Shown: in pieces, positions 36,116 through 45,242 of the stretch
How the letters are laid out: each line of letters begins with the position of its first letter
How positions within the stretch are numbered: position 1 is the first letter of the stretch
Source of the DNA: Fructobacillus pseudoficulneus
Lineage (GTDB): Bacteria > Bacillota > Bacilli > Lactobacillales > Lactobacillaceae
Reading direction: 5' to 3'
NCBI RefSeq assembly: GCF_900108455.1
Contig: NZ_FNWS01000006.1
Coordinates: 30,878 to 94,877, forward strand
DNA length: 64,000 bases
The notes under the pieces: model-generated
Databases searched by the model: none
Told to the model about the DNA's origin: nothing
What the model saw: the letters and a program-made list of their open reading frames with translations, nothing else
Program-made: the position numbers and the translations under genes

Positions 36116-37450
36116 ATGACTAACCGTAAAGAAGAATATCTTGACCTTTTAAACGAACTAATTGCCCTGCCTAGTGTTTCGGCTAAACATGACAGCCTAC
36201 CAGAAACAGCTCAAGTCCTCGGTAACGCCCTGACAAAGTTAGGTGGCAAAGTTACCATTGATGACAGCTATTTTGCCCCATTGGTCATCGGCCAATTTGA
36301 TAGCGACCAAGCCGATGCTAAGAACCTGATCATCTATAACCACTATGATGTTCAGCCAGCCGAACCATTTGACCTCTGGGAACAAGACCCCTGGACTTTG
36401 ACTGAAAAGGACGGTCACCTGATTGGTCGTGGCGTGGATGATGATAAAGGAAACATCACCGCTCGGTTAACGGCTTTGGCCGAATACCTCGACGAAAACC
36501 AAGGTAAGCTGCCAGTCAATATCACCTTCCTTTTCGAAGGTTCAGAAGAAACCGCTTCACAGCATTTGGATGACTACCTAGCCAAGCACCCCGAATTGAA
36601 GGCTGACTTGATTATCTGGGAGTCCGGTAATAAAGATGACCAAGGCCAAATTGAGCTCGGTGGTGGAACCAAGGGAATCGTTACCTTTGATGTGACTGCT
36701 AAGACTGGTAAGATTGACCTCCACTCATCATTAGCCGTTGTGGCCGATTCTGCCGCTTGGCGACTCAGCCAAGGTTTGGCAACCCTCTTTGACCCTAAGA
36801 CCGGTAAAATTCAAGTGCCCGGCTTCTACGATGATGTCGTCGTGCCAAATCAGCGCGAAAAAGATTTGGTCAATGCCCTACCTGGCACTAAGGAAGACTT
36901 CATCAAGGGTTACCAAATCACTGCCCCACTGTTAAGTGACAAGCGCGGCGTCGACTGGAAGGAAGCCCTCTACTTCGAACCAAGCATCAACATCGAAGGA
37001 ATTTCTGCTGGTTACGAAGAAGCCGGTGTCAAAACCGTCTTACCAGCCGAAGCCCACGCGAAACTGGAAGCCCGGTTGGTGCCCGGTATGGATCCGGACA
37101 AGACCTTACAGCAAATCAAGGACTACCTGGCCGACCAGGGCTTTGGCGACTTAATTGTCGAAAAGACCCTCGGCCAACCTGGTTACCGGTCAGACATGTC
37201 TGACCCTGAAATTATCAAAGTTATCAACTTAGCCAAGGAACTTTACCCCGGCGAACCAGTAGTTTCACCAACTTCTCCAGGAACTGGACCAATGGCCTAC
37301 GTCAACAATGCCATCAAGGCCCCAATCATCAGCCTCGGCGTTGGTTACCAGGGTGCCTTGGACCACGCTCCTAATGAAAATATTCGCCTCACCGATTACG
37401 AAGACAACATCAAATTTGTTAAACTAATCATTGGTAGCTATGCTAATTAG
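36116..37450 (+). CDS. M20 family metallopeptidase (dipeptidase-like)
   Basis: 444 aa, cytoplasmic. Metal ligands of the M20 family are visible: His in Y-N-H-Y-D-V-Q-P (near 80), Asp in G-R-G-V-D-D-D-K-G (near 115), the G-S-E-E general base (near 143) and a late H (in A-L-D-H-A-P). These enzymes cut dipeptides or deacylate N-acyl amino acids. Its place between metQ and metN under Met T-box control points to methionine-containing dipeptides or acyl-methionine as substrate. That is inference from context; similar gene orders are known in other lactic acid bacteria. Confidence 0.85.
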   Translation: MTNRKEEYLDLLNELIALPSVSAKHDSLPETAQVLGNALTKLGGKVTIDDSYFAPLVIGQFDSDQADAKNLIIYNHYDVQPAEPFDLWEQDPWTLTEKDGHLIGRGVDDDKGNITARLTALAEYLDENQGKLPVNITFLFEGSEETASQHLDDYLAKHPELKADLIIWESGNKDDQGQIELGGGTKGIVTFDVTAKTGKIDLHSSLAVVADSAAWRLSQGLATLFDPKTGKIQVPGFYDDVVVPNQREKDLVNALPGTKEDFIKGYQITAPLLSDKRGVDWKEALYFEPSINIEGISAGYEEAGVKTVLPAEAHAKLEARLVPGMDPDKTLQQIKDYLADQGFGDLIVEKTLGQPGYRSDMSDPEIIKVINLAKELYPGEPVVSPTSPGTGPMAYVNNAIKAPIISLGVGYQGALDHAPNENIRLTDYEDNIKFVKLIIGSYAN

Positions 37451-37471
37451 TAGCAGCAGACAGAAAGGAAA

Positions 37472-38575
37472 GTGCGCAAGCACCAGAATTTATCTATGAG
37501 CAATCCTATTATTTCTTTAAAAAATATTGACGTGACCTTCACGCAAAAGAAAAAGACCATCGAAGCCGTTAAAGACGTTTCGATTGATGTCAACAAGGGT
37601 GATATCTACGGAATTGTTGGTTATTCCGGTGCCGGAAAGTCAACCTTAGTCCGTGTCGTCAACCTTCTCCAAGTACCAACTGCCGGCCAAGTGATTGTCA
37701 ATGGCGAAACTTTTTATGACGGTAGCAAGGGTAAGGACGGCGTACAAATTAAGGCCAACGAACTTCGTAACCGCCGCCGTAAGATTGGAATGATCTTCCA
37801 ACACTTTAACTTACTGAATGAACGGACTGTTGCTGAAAACGTTGCCTTTGCCTTGCAACACAGCCCCCTAAAAGCCAACGAAAAGAAGGCCAAGGTAGCT
37901 GAATTGCTCGAATTGGTTGAACTTTCAGACCGCGCCGAACAGTTCCCCTCACAGTTGTCTGGTGGACAAAAGCAGCGTGTGGCCATCGCCCGCGCCCTTG
38001 CTAACGACCCTGAAATCTTGATTTCAGATGAAGCAACTTCTGCTTTGGACCCTAAGACGACCAATCAAATTCTTTCACTATTGAAGAAATTGAATGAAAA
38101 GTACCATTTGACGATTTTGTTGATCACCCACGAAATGGAAGCCGTCAAGGAAATCGCCAACAAAGTGGCTGTGATGCAGCAAGGAGTTGTCTTGGAAAAG
38201 GGTTCAACATTGGACATCTTTACCAAGCCACAAGCTGCCTTAACGAAGGAATTTATCGAAACGGCTACCAACCAGGATAAGTCTTTGGCAACCATCGAAG
38301 AATCTGAAGCCGTGGCTAATTTGCAGGCCGGTCAAGTCTTTGCCCGGTTGACTTACTCTGGTAATACGACGAACGAACCATTGATTACCGCCTTGTACCA
38401 AAAGTATGAAGTGGTTGCCAACATCTTGTACGGTAACGTCGAAATCCTCCAAGGAACTGAAATCGGTTCCCTCCTAGTGATTTTGTCAGGCTCACAGGAC
38501 GGCTTAACTAGCGCCTTGAAAAACCTTGCTGACCAAGGCATTCACGTTGAAATCTTGAAAGGACAACAAGCATGA
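37472..38575 (+). CDS. metN: Methionine ABC transporter ATP-binding protein
   Basis: 367 aa with the GTG start at 37472. The internal ATG at 37496 ([10 protein letters not shown]) fits the family N-terminus better but lacks a ribosome site, whereas AAAGG lies close before the GTG, so the start is unsettled. Walker [10 protein letters not shown], signature L-S-G-G-Q-K-Q-R and a DEATSALD Walker B are intact. The C-terminal NIL/ACT-like domain (about 290-365) is the methionine-sensing part that inhibits transport in E. coli MetN. The stop overlaps the metI start by 4 bases. Confidence 0.93.
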   Translation: MRKHQNLSMSNPIISLKNIDVTFTQKKKTIEAVKDVSIDVNKGDIYGIVGYSGAGKSTLVRVVNLLQVPTAGQVIVNGETFYDGSKGKDGVQIKANELRNRRRKIGMIFQHFNLLNERTVAENVAFALQHSPLKANEKKAKVAELLELVELSDRAEQFPSQLSGGQKQRVAIARALANDPEILISDEATSALDPKTTNQILSLLKKLNEKYHLTILLITHEMEAVKEIANKVAVMQQGVVLEKGSTLDIFTKPQAALTKEFIETATNQDKSLATIEESEAVANLQAGQVFARLTYSGNTTNEPLITALYQKYEVVANILYGNVEILQGTEIGSLLVILSGSQDGLTSALKNLADQGIHVEILKGQQA

Positions 38576-39267
38576 GCAATTGGATATCACAAACCTTTCC
38601 AAACGTCATTTATCAAGGCTGGTCCGGTGATACCGGCTGGTTGACTGCCATCACCCAAACACTTTTCATGACCTTCTGGTCCGCCATCTTCGGTGGTCTG
38701 CTTGGCTTGATCTTTGGTTTTGGCTTGGTCGTAACGAGCCCTCGCGGCATCACCCCAAACCGGACCCTTTTTTGGATTTTTGATAAGATTGTTTCACTTT
38801 TCCGGGCCGTGCCATTTATCATTTTGCTGGCCTTCATCGCCCCAGTAACTAAGGCAATCGTTGGGACCCAAATCGGGGCCACTGCGGCCTTGGTTCCCCT
38901 CTCATTGGGTGTCTTCCCATTCTACGCCCGTCAGGTGCAGGTAGCCCTCTCTGAAGTCGATTCAGGAATCGTCGAAGCCGCCCAGTCAGTTGGAGCTTCC
39001 TTTAGCGAAATCGTCTTTGGCGTTTACCTGCGCGAAGGACGGTCAGAACTGATTCGAGTTTCAACCGTAACGATGATTTCCCTCATCGGTTTGACTGCCA
39101 TGGCCGGGGCCATTGGGGCCGGTGGTTTGGGTAACATGGCCGTTGCTTACGGTTACAACCGCTTCGCTAACGACACCACCTTTGTGGCCACTTTGCTGGT
39201 CTTGATTCTAGTCCTTATCGTCCAAGTGGTCGGTGACTACTTGGCTAAGCACTACAACCATAAATAA
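38572..39267 (+). CDS. metI: Methionine ABC transporter permease
   Basis: 231 aa, five or six membrane helices, with the permease coupling motif E-A-A-Q-S-V-G-A-S near 142. It forms the channel with two MetN ATPases and accepts methionine from MetQ. Last gene of the T-box operon; a strong terminator follows 13 bases after the stop codon. Confidence 0.93.
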   Translation: MSNWISQTFPNVIYQGWSGDTGWLTAITQTLFMTFWSAIFGGLLGLIFGFGLVVTSPRGITPNRTLFWIFDKIVSLFRAVPFIILLAFIAPVTKAIVGTQIGATAALVPLSLGVFPFYARQVQVALSEVDSGIVEAAQSVGASFSEIVFGVYLREGRSELIRVSTVTMISLIGLTAMAGAIGAGGLGNMAVAYGYNRFANDTTFVATLLVLILVLIVQVVGDYLAKHYNHK

Positions 39268-39280
39268 TTTTTAAAAACAA

Positions 39281-39313
39281 AAAGAATGACCAACAATATG
39301 TTGGTCATTCTTT
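39281..39313. terminator. Bidirectional terminator between metI and gntR
   Basis: Perfect 14-base arms AAAGAATGACCAAC/GTTGGTCATTCTTT with loop AATAT, T-rich on the plus side and A-rich on the other, so it can end both converging genes. Confidence 0.92.
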
Positions 39314-39317
39314 TTTA

Positions 39318-40016
39318 CTAACGCGTTAATTTAAATTCAAAGCGCTCGCCAACGTAATAGGAGCGAACGTACTCGAAAGGTTTATTCTGCTGGTCATAAG
39401 AGACTTGCCGAACCGACAAGATTGGGTCACCTCGCTTGATTTGCAAGAAGTCGGCCTGACGCTCAGTCGCCAGCGACGCCGTCACCGTTTGCTCAGCACG
39501 ACCCGGCTGGATTCCCGCCGCAATCAGAGTTGCGTACAATGATTCAGTCAAACTTGATCGCGTAAAGTTGTTCACCAACTTGACCGGCAAAGTTGTCTGC
39601 TCGAGCAAAATCGGCTCATCATCACCTAAACGCAACCGTTCCATCACCAAAACTTCATCTTCTGGCTTTAGTTGGAGGTGTTCCAACTCTGAAACAGATG
39701 GTGTGGTCACCTTATAAGAAACCGTCACCGTTTGTGCTTGCTTACCAGACTTCTTCATCAATTCGGTAAAGGAAGTCACACCCAAGACCCGTTCAGAAAC
39801 CTTTTTTTCAGCAACATAAGTTCCCGAGCCAACCCGGCGTTCCAAAATTCCCTCATCAACTAGGGTTTGAATCGCCTGACGAAGAGTCATCCGAGAAACA
39901 TTAAAAGATTCTGCCAAATCACGTTCGGCGGGGAGGCGTTTGTTGGTGCCCCACTCACCGGCAGCGATTCGTTGACGAATCTCATTATGAATTTCAATAT
40001 AACGTGGTATAGCCAT
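39318..40016 (-). CDS. GntR/HutC family regulator with UTRA domain (NagR/YvoA-like)
   Basis: 232 aa. The winged helix-turn-helix (about 1-70) shows L-P-A-E-R-D-L-A-x-x-F-x-V-S-R-M-T-L-R-Q-A; the rest is a UTRA ligand domain. Closest character is NagR/YvoA, which binds glucosamine-6-P or GlcNAc-6-P. Its own promoter contains a DasR/NagR-like operator, implying autoregulation. No amino sugar genes are in this window, so its main targets lie elsewhere. Confidence 0.88.
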   Translation of the reverse strand: MAIPRYIEIHNEIRQRIAAGEWGTNKRLPAERDLAESFNVSRMTLRQAIQTLVDEGILERRVGSGTYVAEKKVSERVLGVTSFTELMKKSGKQAQTVTVSYKVTTPSVSELEHLQLKPEDEVLVMERLRLGDDEPILLEQTTLPVKLVNNFTRSSLTESLYATLIAAGIQPGRAEQTVTASLATERQADFLQIKRGDPILSVRQVSYDQQNKPFEYVRSYYVGERFEFKLTR

Positions 40017-40086
40017 AATTAAAAATGCTCCTTAGCTACTGATATTCGTTGGTAAAAGTAAAAACGTCTACCTACCTTCTCTGCTC

Positions 40087-40115
40087 ATTATAATTGGTCT
40101 AGGCAGATAATTCAA
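40087..40115 (-). promoter_or_regulatory. gntR promoter with embedded NagR/DasR-like operator
   Basis: TTGAAT, 17 bases, TATAAT on the minus strand. The spacer holds CTGCCTAGACCAAT (40093-40106), an imperfect palindrome close to the NagR/DasR site (core TGGTCTAGACCA). Binding there would block RNA polymerase directly. Confidence 0.75.
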
Positions 40116-40213
40116 ACCCTGTCAGTAACTTTACTCTTTTCTATACTTTATCAACAACCATTTTTAACCATACCTTTTAATGAGAAAATTTTACTTTTTC
40201 TCTTTTAAAATGC

Positions 40214-40242
40214 TTGCAAATCATCAATAAAACATGTAATAT
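40214..40242 (+). promoter_or_regulatory. Promoter of tRNA-Gln(CUG)
   Basis: TTGCAA, 17 bases, TAATAT, ending 12 bases before the tRNA. Confidence 0.75.
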
Positions 40243-40254
40243 ATATCAAGTAAT

Positions 40255-40326
40255 TGCCCCTTAGCCAAGCGGTAAGGCGGTGGCTTCTGGTGCCATTATG
40301 CGCTGGTTCGAATCCAGCAGGGGCAA
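40255..40326 (+). tRNA. tRNA-Gln(CUG)
   Basis: Folds into a full cloverleaf of 72 bases. The acceptor stem is TGCCCCT/AGGGGCA with the U1-A72 pair typical of bacterial tRNA-Gln. The anticodon loop TTCTGGT gives anticodon CUG (codon CAG), and the T-arm contains GGTTCGAATCC. CCA is not encoded. A second isoacceptor (UUG) with almost the same body is at the right end of the window. Single-gene unit with promoter and terminator. Confidence 0.95.
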
Positions 40327-40336
40327 TAATTGTAAT

Positions 40337-40371
40337 AAAAGGTGACCTTGGTAAAACAAGGTCACCTTTTT
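40337..40371 (+). terminator. Terminator after tRNA-Gln
   Basis: Perfect 14-base arms AAAAGGTGACCTTG/CAAGGTCACCTTTT with a 6-base loop and trailing T. Confidence 0.92.
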
Positions 40372-40446
40372 ATGTTATCTTATTAGTAAGTACTTTTCCC
40401 TTTGGTAGCCTGGATTGCTACCAACACAAAAAAATGGAGAGAAAAA

Positions 40447-40949
40447 GTGAATATCCGTCCCCTTGAAAGACAGGACTTACCCCATATTTACCAGCAAAAG
40501 AATTCTCGGTCCGTAATGGCCCTCTGGTTTGAGGAGCCCTTTAACTCCTTGGACGAATTGAAACTTTTGTATGATCGTCACATCCTCGATCAAAGCGAAC
40601 GCCGCTTTGTCATCGAAGACGATAACGAATTTGCTGGTGTCGTTGAGTTGATTGATATCAACACCATTCACCGTCACTGCGAAATTCAAATCATTATTGA
40701 TACTAAGTTCCAGGGCCGCGGTTTAGCCCAAGAAGGAATGCATGCCGGCATCGAATATGGTTTTTCGGTTTTGAACTTGCACAAGATTTATCTTTTTGTT
40801 GATGTCCAGAACCCTGCCGCCTTGACATCTATAAAAAACTTGGTTTCCAAGAAGAAGGCCGACTCAAACAACACTTTTACGCCGAGGGTTGCTACCATGA
40901 TTCACTAATGATGGGACTCTTTGCTAACGAATTTTATAAAAAAAATTAA
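40447..40949 (+). pseudogene. SpeG-like GNAT N-acetyltransferase, broken by a one-base deletion
   Basis: GTG start at 40447 with GGAGAG upstream. The first 125 codons give a normal GNAT domain (N-I-R-P-L-E-R at the start, Q-G-R-G-x-A acetyl-CoA loop near 97-102, Y-x-F-V-x-x-x-N-P-A-A near 115-125). After N-P-A-A the frame is lost; shifting by one base at about 40821-40824 restores D-I-Y-K-K-L-G-F-Q-E-E-G and continues to a stop at 40947-40949, as expected for spermidine-acetyltransferase-like proteins (about 167 aa). In the original frame translation ends at 40908 with an unrelated tail. Either a recent pseudogene or a sequencing error in a non-repetitive site. Confidence 0.85.
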
Positions 40950-40958
40950 TCTAAGACT

Positions 40959-41534
40959 ATGAAAACTGACGCACGCTATACAAAAGCCGATGACGCCATC
41001 CGCCAAACTTTTCTAGAACTATTAAAGAAAAAAGATTTCCATAAAATTTCCGTTCAAGAAATTATTTTGAACGCCGAGATTAACCGGTCGACTTTTTATG
41101 CTCACTTTTTGGATAAAGACGACTTGATGGAGACAATCCAAGTTGATTTGTTAAACGATACAATTGGTGCCCTACCCGATATGGCAATTGACTCCTTTGA
41201 TAAATCGGACATTTTCAAACATCGCGCCGCTTATTTGGTACAAAAGCTCTATCAAAACCGAGAATTAGCCTCATTGATGCTTTCCAAGCATGCTGAGCAC
41301 TCCTTTGAAAATCGCATGGTTGAACGGGCTAAGAAGGAATTCTTTAATACAACCGACGGAGTCAAATTAGCAATTCCGTCTAAATACGCTTTGAACATTT
41401 TAACCGGAACCGTTACCAACATGATTATTACTTGGATTCGGTCCGACTATGAAGAGTCAACAGAGGAATTTACGCGGATTATTATTCGTGTCGTACCACC
41501 AATGTTAACCAAAGTTATTCATGCTCAAGCTTAA
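40959..41534 (+). CDS. TetR/AcrR family transcriptional regulator
   Basis: 191 aa. The N-terminal helix-turn-helix (about 8-55) includes I-S-V-Q-E-I-I-L-N-A-E-I-N-R-S-T-F-Y-A-H-F, the classic TetR recognition region. The C-terminal ligand domain is of the type seen in regulators of membrane or YhgE-like proteins. It starts 9 bases after the broken acetyltransferase gene and has no clear ribosome site of its own, so coupling to that reading frame (in its restored form) may matter. The probable target is the membrane protein gene just downstream. Confidence 0.85.
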   Translation: MKTDARYTKADDAIRQTFLELLKKKDFHKISVQEIILNAEINRSTFYAHFLDKDDLMETIQVDLLNDTIGALPDMAIDSFDKSDIFKHRAAYLVQKLYQNRELASLMLSKHAEHSFENRMVERAKKEFFNTTDGVKLAIPSKYALNILTGTVTNMIITWIRSDYEESTEEFTRIIIRVVPPMLTKVIHAQA

Positions 41535-41541
41535 ATCAAAG

Positions 41542-41571
41542 AAAAAGATCCCCATCAAAGGGGATCTTTTT
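41542..41571 (+). terminator. Terminator after the TetR gene
   Basis: Arms AAAAAGATCCCC/GGGGATCTTTTT around a short loop, 8 bases after the stop codon. Confidence 0.9.
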
Positions 41572-41684
41572 GTTGGATAAGTGGCTAAATATTCACTTAT
41601 CCAACTTTTAAGCGACACTGGTTGGTTTTAATGCTCAAACAGTTTAATTATACTAATCACAGTACAAGAAAAGAGGAAGTACCG

Positions 41685-42743
41685 ATGAAATCATCATACA
41701 AGTTTATCTTAGGCTTGGCAGTTGGTTTGACAGTCGTTCTTGGAATCATGATGACTGCCTTCTCATTGCCAGCCGTTAAGTCGGGCATTAACAATGTGCC
41801 AATTGGTGTGGTAGCCCCCAACGATGCTACTTATGACAAGTTGGCTAAGCCATTATCAGACAAGGGCTTCAAGGTGAAGCACTATGATAACGTTGCCGAC
41901 GTTAAGTCAGCTGTTAAGGAGCGTAAGATTTACGGCGCCTTTGAATTATCAGCAACTGGTGATTTGAGCCTTTACCAAGCAACTGCTGCTTCTGCCGCTG
42001 TTGCTCAAGGCTTGAACCAAATTGGTCAAGGTGTGGTTACCCAACAAAAGGCAGCCGCTAAGGCACAATTAGCACCAATGATGGCCCAAACTCAAGACAT
42101 CAACGCCTTGAAGGCTTTGAACGCTAAGTCAGCCGCTGTTGATGCAAAGACTTTGAAGGTCGTTGAATTACGCGCCTTCCCTAAGGATGACCCTAAGGGA
42201 ACTGGTTTGGCCGCTGGTGCCTTGCCAATCGCCCTTGGCGGTTGGATTGGCGCCGTTGCCATCGCTAACGTAATTAAGGGTAAGAAGCAAAAGTTCTTTG
42301 CTGCATTAGCCTTCGCCGTTGTCGGTGGACTTGGACTAGTTGGTGTTATCCAATTCGGTGTTGGAACATTTGATGGTAACTACTGGTTGACTTCACTTGG
42401 TGCCATGGTCGGAATTGCTGCCACAGCATACTTCGTTCTTGGTATCTTGGAAGTCATGGGTAACGGTGGTTTGATTATCGCCGCTATCATGTTGATCTTG
42501 CTTGGAAACCCACTGTCAGGACTTTCATCAGCTCCTGAAATGTTGCCAAAGGGTTGGGGCTTCTTCGGACAGCTTCTCCCACCTGGTGCAACTGGATCAC
42601 TCTTGCGTGACATCGCCTTCTTTAACGGTAATGCCATCGCCTTGCCAATGACTGTTTTGCTTTCATACATCGTTGTTGGTATGATTCTCTTCGCCCTTGG
42701 TAAGAAGTCAACAATTGTTGTTTCAGAAACAACTGCCGAATAA
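41685..42743 (+). CDS. ABC-2/YhgE-like multi-pass membrane protein
   Basis: 352 aa from the ATG at 41685 (AGAGGAA upstream); the longer frame from 41622 starts before the ribosome site. One N-terminal helix (about 8-28), an extracytoplasmic domain with Ala/Gln-rich helices (about 30-180), then five or six helices (about 190-345). This is the layout of YhgE/Pip and ABC-2 permease-like proteins, often controlled by a neighbouring TetR gene as here. No ATPase gene accompanies it. The role is unknown; export or cell-envelope stress functions have been suggested for relatives. Codon use is strongly biased, suggesting good expression. Confidence 0.7.
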   Translation: MKSSYKFILGLAVGLTVVLGIMMTAFSLPAVKSGINNVPIGVVAPNDATYDKLAKPLSDKGFKVKHYDNVADVKSAVKERKIYGAFELSATGDLSLYQATAASAAVAQGLNQIGQGVVTQQKAAAKAQLAPMMAQTQDINALKALNAKSAAVDAKTLKVVELRAFPKDDPKGTGLAAGALPIALGGWIGAVAIANVIKGKKQKFFAALAFAVVGGLGLVGVIQFGVGTFDGNYWLTSLGAMVGIAATAYFVLGILEVMGNGGLIIAAIMLILLGNPLSGLSSAPEMLPKGWGFFGQLLPPGATGSLLRDIAFFNGNAIALPMTVLLSYIVVGMILFALGKKSTIVVSETTAE

Positions 42744-42775
42744 AAATTAAGACACTCAATATAAACTCTGCTTAT

Positions 42776-42810
42776 AAAAGCCCCCGCTGATTCAATCAGC
42801 AGGGGCTTTT
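42776..42810 (+). terminator. Terminator after the YhgE-like gene
   Basis: AAAAGCCCC/GGGGCTTTT and GCTGA/TCAGC pair around TTCAA with one mismatch, ending in T residues. Confidence 0.9.
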
Positions 42811-42830
42811 TCTTTTGCAGCTATTAAATT

Positions 42831-42914
42831 TTAACGGGACAAAACTTCTTTTTTGTTAGCGGCAAAAATGGTCTGAGCTATCTTCACTTCGTGAGCTGCC
42901 TGCGACAAGCCATT
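42831..42914 (-). other. Possible C-terminal remnant of a lost gene
   Basis: Directly after the metC-like stop codon, the minus strand keeps a 27-codon open frame with protein-like composition (containing S-Q-A-A-H-E-V-K-I-A-Q and F-A-A-N-K-K-E-V-L). It is bounded by a stop codon upstream and has no start or ribosome site. It may be the tail of a decayed gene; part of it overlaps a possible terminator stem (AAAATGG/CCATTTT at 42865-42916). I could not name the source family. Confidence 0.3.
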
Positions 42915-42928
42915 TTAACTACCATCGC

Positions 42929-44086
42929 TTATTTAATTTTGTCAAAGGCTTGTTGTAAATCAGCCTTCAAATCTTCAATATCTTCCAAACCAACCGAATA
43001 ACGGATTAGACCATCAGTAATCCCCCGCTCATGCCGCTCAACCGGATTCATTTCAGCATGCGACATCTTTGGTGGGTAAGAAATAATCGATTCCACCGCT
43101 CCTAAAGAGACGGAAAAAATCGGAATTTTAACTTCTTTAATCAGCTGGCGCACGTTATCTTCGCTTCCAATATCAAAGGAAAGCACTGCCCCACCAGATT
43201 TAGCCTGCTTGGCTTGCACCTGGTAATTGTCATCGTTCTTAAGACCTGGATAGTTAACCTTAGTCACGAGCGGTTGTTGTTCCAACCATTCTGCCAATTC
43301 GAGTGCATTAGCAGATTCCTTTTCCATTCGAACGGCCAAAGTCTTAATCCCGCGCAGTAGCAGCCAACTATCCGAAACTCCCAGAGTGGCGCCCATGGCA
43401 TTTTGCAGGAAGTAAACCTGCTTCCCTAACTCTTCGTCCTTTGTGACAACTAGCCCGGCCAAAATGTCACTGTGTCCCGCCAAAAATTTGGTGGCACTGT
43501 GCACCACTAAATCAACACCCAGGTCCAATGGCTTTTGCAAAACCGGGGTCATAAAGGTATTGTCCGCGAACACCAGCGCCTGGTGCGCATGAGCAATTTC
43601 AACGACTAAGCGAATGTCTGTCACCTGCAAAGTCGGATTCGAGGGCGTTTCAATATAAACCACCTTCGTATTATCTTGAAAAGCTGCGCGCAACTCCTCT
43701 TCATTACCCAAATCAACGAAGGTATAGTCAATTCCATACTTGACCAAGACCTCAGTCACCAAGCGAAAGGTTCCACCGTAGACGTTTTTCGTCAAAATGA
43801 CATGGTCTCCCTGATTTAACGTGAGCAATGCCGTCGAAATCGCCGCCATCCCAGTCGCAAAGGCAAAACCACGGTTGCCATGTTCGAGCTTGGCAATCGA
43901 CTCTTCTAGGACATCTCTGGTTGGATTACCCGATCGGGCATAATCCCACTTGCCAAAGCGGTCAAAGTCACGCTGCTCAAAGGTCGAAGACATTTGAATG
44001 GATGGGTTAACTGCCCCACTTTCCTTATCAGGCTTGGTGGTCGTCTTAATCACCTCAGTCCAATCTGAGAATACTTCCTTAGCCAT
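42929..44086 (-). CDS. metC: Cys/Met metabolism PLP enzyme, cystathionine beta-lyase type
   Basis: 385 aa. The Cys/Met PLP-dependent family is marked by Y-x-R...N-P-T near 50-57, the PLP-stacking A-T-G-M-A-A segment, D-N-T-F near 175 and the Schiff-base lysine in H-S-A-T-K-F near 200. It most likely splits cystathionine to homocysteine (beta) or cysteine (gamma); sequence alone does not separate the two. Last gene of the methionine synthesis operon, overlapping the preceding PLP gene by 8 bases. AGAGGAA serves as ribosome site. Confidence 0.85.
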   Translation of the reverse strand: MAKEVFSDWTEVIKTTTKPDKESGAVNPSIQMSSTFEQRDFDRFGKWDYARSGNPTRDVLEESIAKLEHGNRGFAFATGMAAISTALLTLNQGDHVILTKNVYGGTFRLVTEVLVKYGIDYTFVDLGNEEELRAAFQDNTKVVYIETPSNPTLQVTDIRLVVEIAHAHQALVFADNTFMTPVLQKPLDLGVDLVVHSATKFLAGHSDILAGLVVTKDEELGKQVYFLQNAMGATLGVSDSWLLLRGIKTLAVRMEKESANALELAEWLEQQPLVTKVNYPGLKNDDNYQVQAKQAKSGGAVLSFDIGSEDNVRQLIKEVKIPIFSVSLGAVESIISYPPKMSHAEMNPVERHERGITDGLIRYSVGLEDIEDLKADLQQAFDKIK

Positions 44087-45224
44087 TAATCAATTCCTCT
44101 TCCTTCGTTGTTGCTTTGGCAAATGCCTGATTAAAGTCGCGCAGCAAGTCCTCGCTGTTTTCGATTCCACAAGAAATTCGCAATAATTCGGCGGTAATAC
44201 CCGTCTTTTGCCGCTCTTCTTCTGACAAATCCGCATGCGTTTGCACGGCTGGCACTGTCACCAATGTTTCTGTTCCACCAAGGCTTTCTGCAAAAGAAGC
44301 TACTTCTAAGGCTGACAAAAACTTATCAATATTGACTGCTTTATCCACATAAATGCTGACCATGCCACCGCGGCCGGGATAACGTACATCCGAAACGAAT
44401 GCCGACTGCTTAAAGTGTTCGACCAGTGTTTGTGCGTTTTCTTCCTGCTTCTTTAACCGTAGTGGTAACGTCTTGAGACTCCTCAAGAGCAACCAAGAAT
44501 CAAACGGTGCCAAATTTGGGCCAATAGTGATCAAATTTTTGCCGATGACTGCTGCCGTTTCTTCCGTTTTGCAGATAACTACGCCGGCTAAAATATCATT
44601 ATGCCCTGACAAATACTTGGTAGCAGAATGAACGACGATATCAGCACCTAGATTGAGGGGTTGCTGAATCAACGGCGTATAGAAGGTGTTATCGACTAAG
44701 AGCTGCGCACCGACCTGGTGAGCATGGTCTGCAGTCTTTTCGATATCAATGACCTTCATCGTTGGATTTGACGGTGTTTCAATCCAAACTGCCTTGGCAT
44801 CGTCTGCTAGGAGACGGTCCAGGACCTGATAGTCTTGTCCATCCCATTTGCTAAAACGCAAATGATAATGATCCTTGAGCAAATCAAAGAAGCGGAAAGA
44901 CCCACCATAGAGGTCGTCTGAAACCACAATGTGGTCATCCGTCTTAAACTGCGAGAACACTAGCTGGATAGCAGCCATCCCCGAGGAAACCGCAAAGGCC
45001 TTCGCCCCGTTTTCCATTTGTGCCAAAACGTCTTCTAGGACATCCCGCGTAGGTTCCGTCATCCGTGAATAGTCATAGCCAGTCGATTTGCCCAAGCCCT
45101 CGTGGCGGTAAGCGGTAGAGAAATACAACGGCATCGAAATCGATCCCGTTACGTTATCCACCCGATTGCCCGCCTGAGCCAAAATCGTATCAATCTTCTT
45201 TTGCCAAGTACAGTCAGTTGCCAT
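44079..45224 (-). CDS. metB: Cys/Met metabolism PLP enzyme, cystathionine gamma-synthase type
   Basis: 381 aa, same family as its neighbours, with Y-D-Y-S-R-x-x-x-P-T-R, S-S-G-M-A-A, D-N-T-F and H-S-A-T-K-Y (PLP lysine). N-terminal features and position between MetY and MetC suggest it condenses O-acetylhomoserine with cysteine to cystathionine (MetI/MetB-like). A lyase activity cannot be excluded. Overlaps the next gene by 8 bases. Confidence 0.8.
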   Translation of the reverse strand: MATDCTWQKKIDTILAQAGNRVDNVTGSISMPLYFSTAYRHEGLGKSTGYDYSRMTEPTRDVLEDVLAQMENGAKAFAVSSGMAAIQLVFSQFKTDDHIVVSDDLYGGSFRFFDLLKDHYHLRFSKWDGQDYQVLDRLLADDAKAVWIETPSNPTMKVIDIEKTADHAHQVGAQLLVDNTFYTPLIQQPLNLGADIVVHSATKYLSGHNDILAGVVICKTEETAAVIGKNLITIGPNLAPFDSWLLLRSLKTLPLRLKKQEENAQTLVEHFKQSAFVSDVRYPGRGGMVSIYVDKAVNIDKFLSALEVASFAESLGGTETLVTVPAVQTHADLSEEERQKTGITAELLRISCGIENSEDLLRDFNQAFAKATTKEEELING

Positions 45225-45242
45225 TAATTTTTCCTTTCTGTT

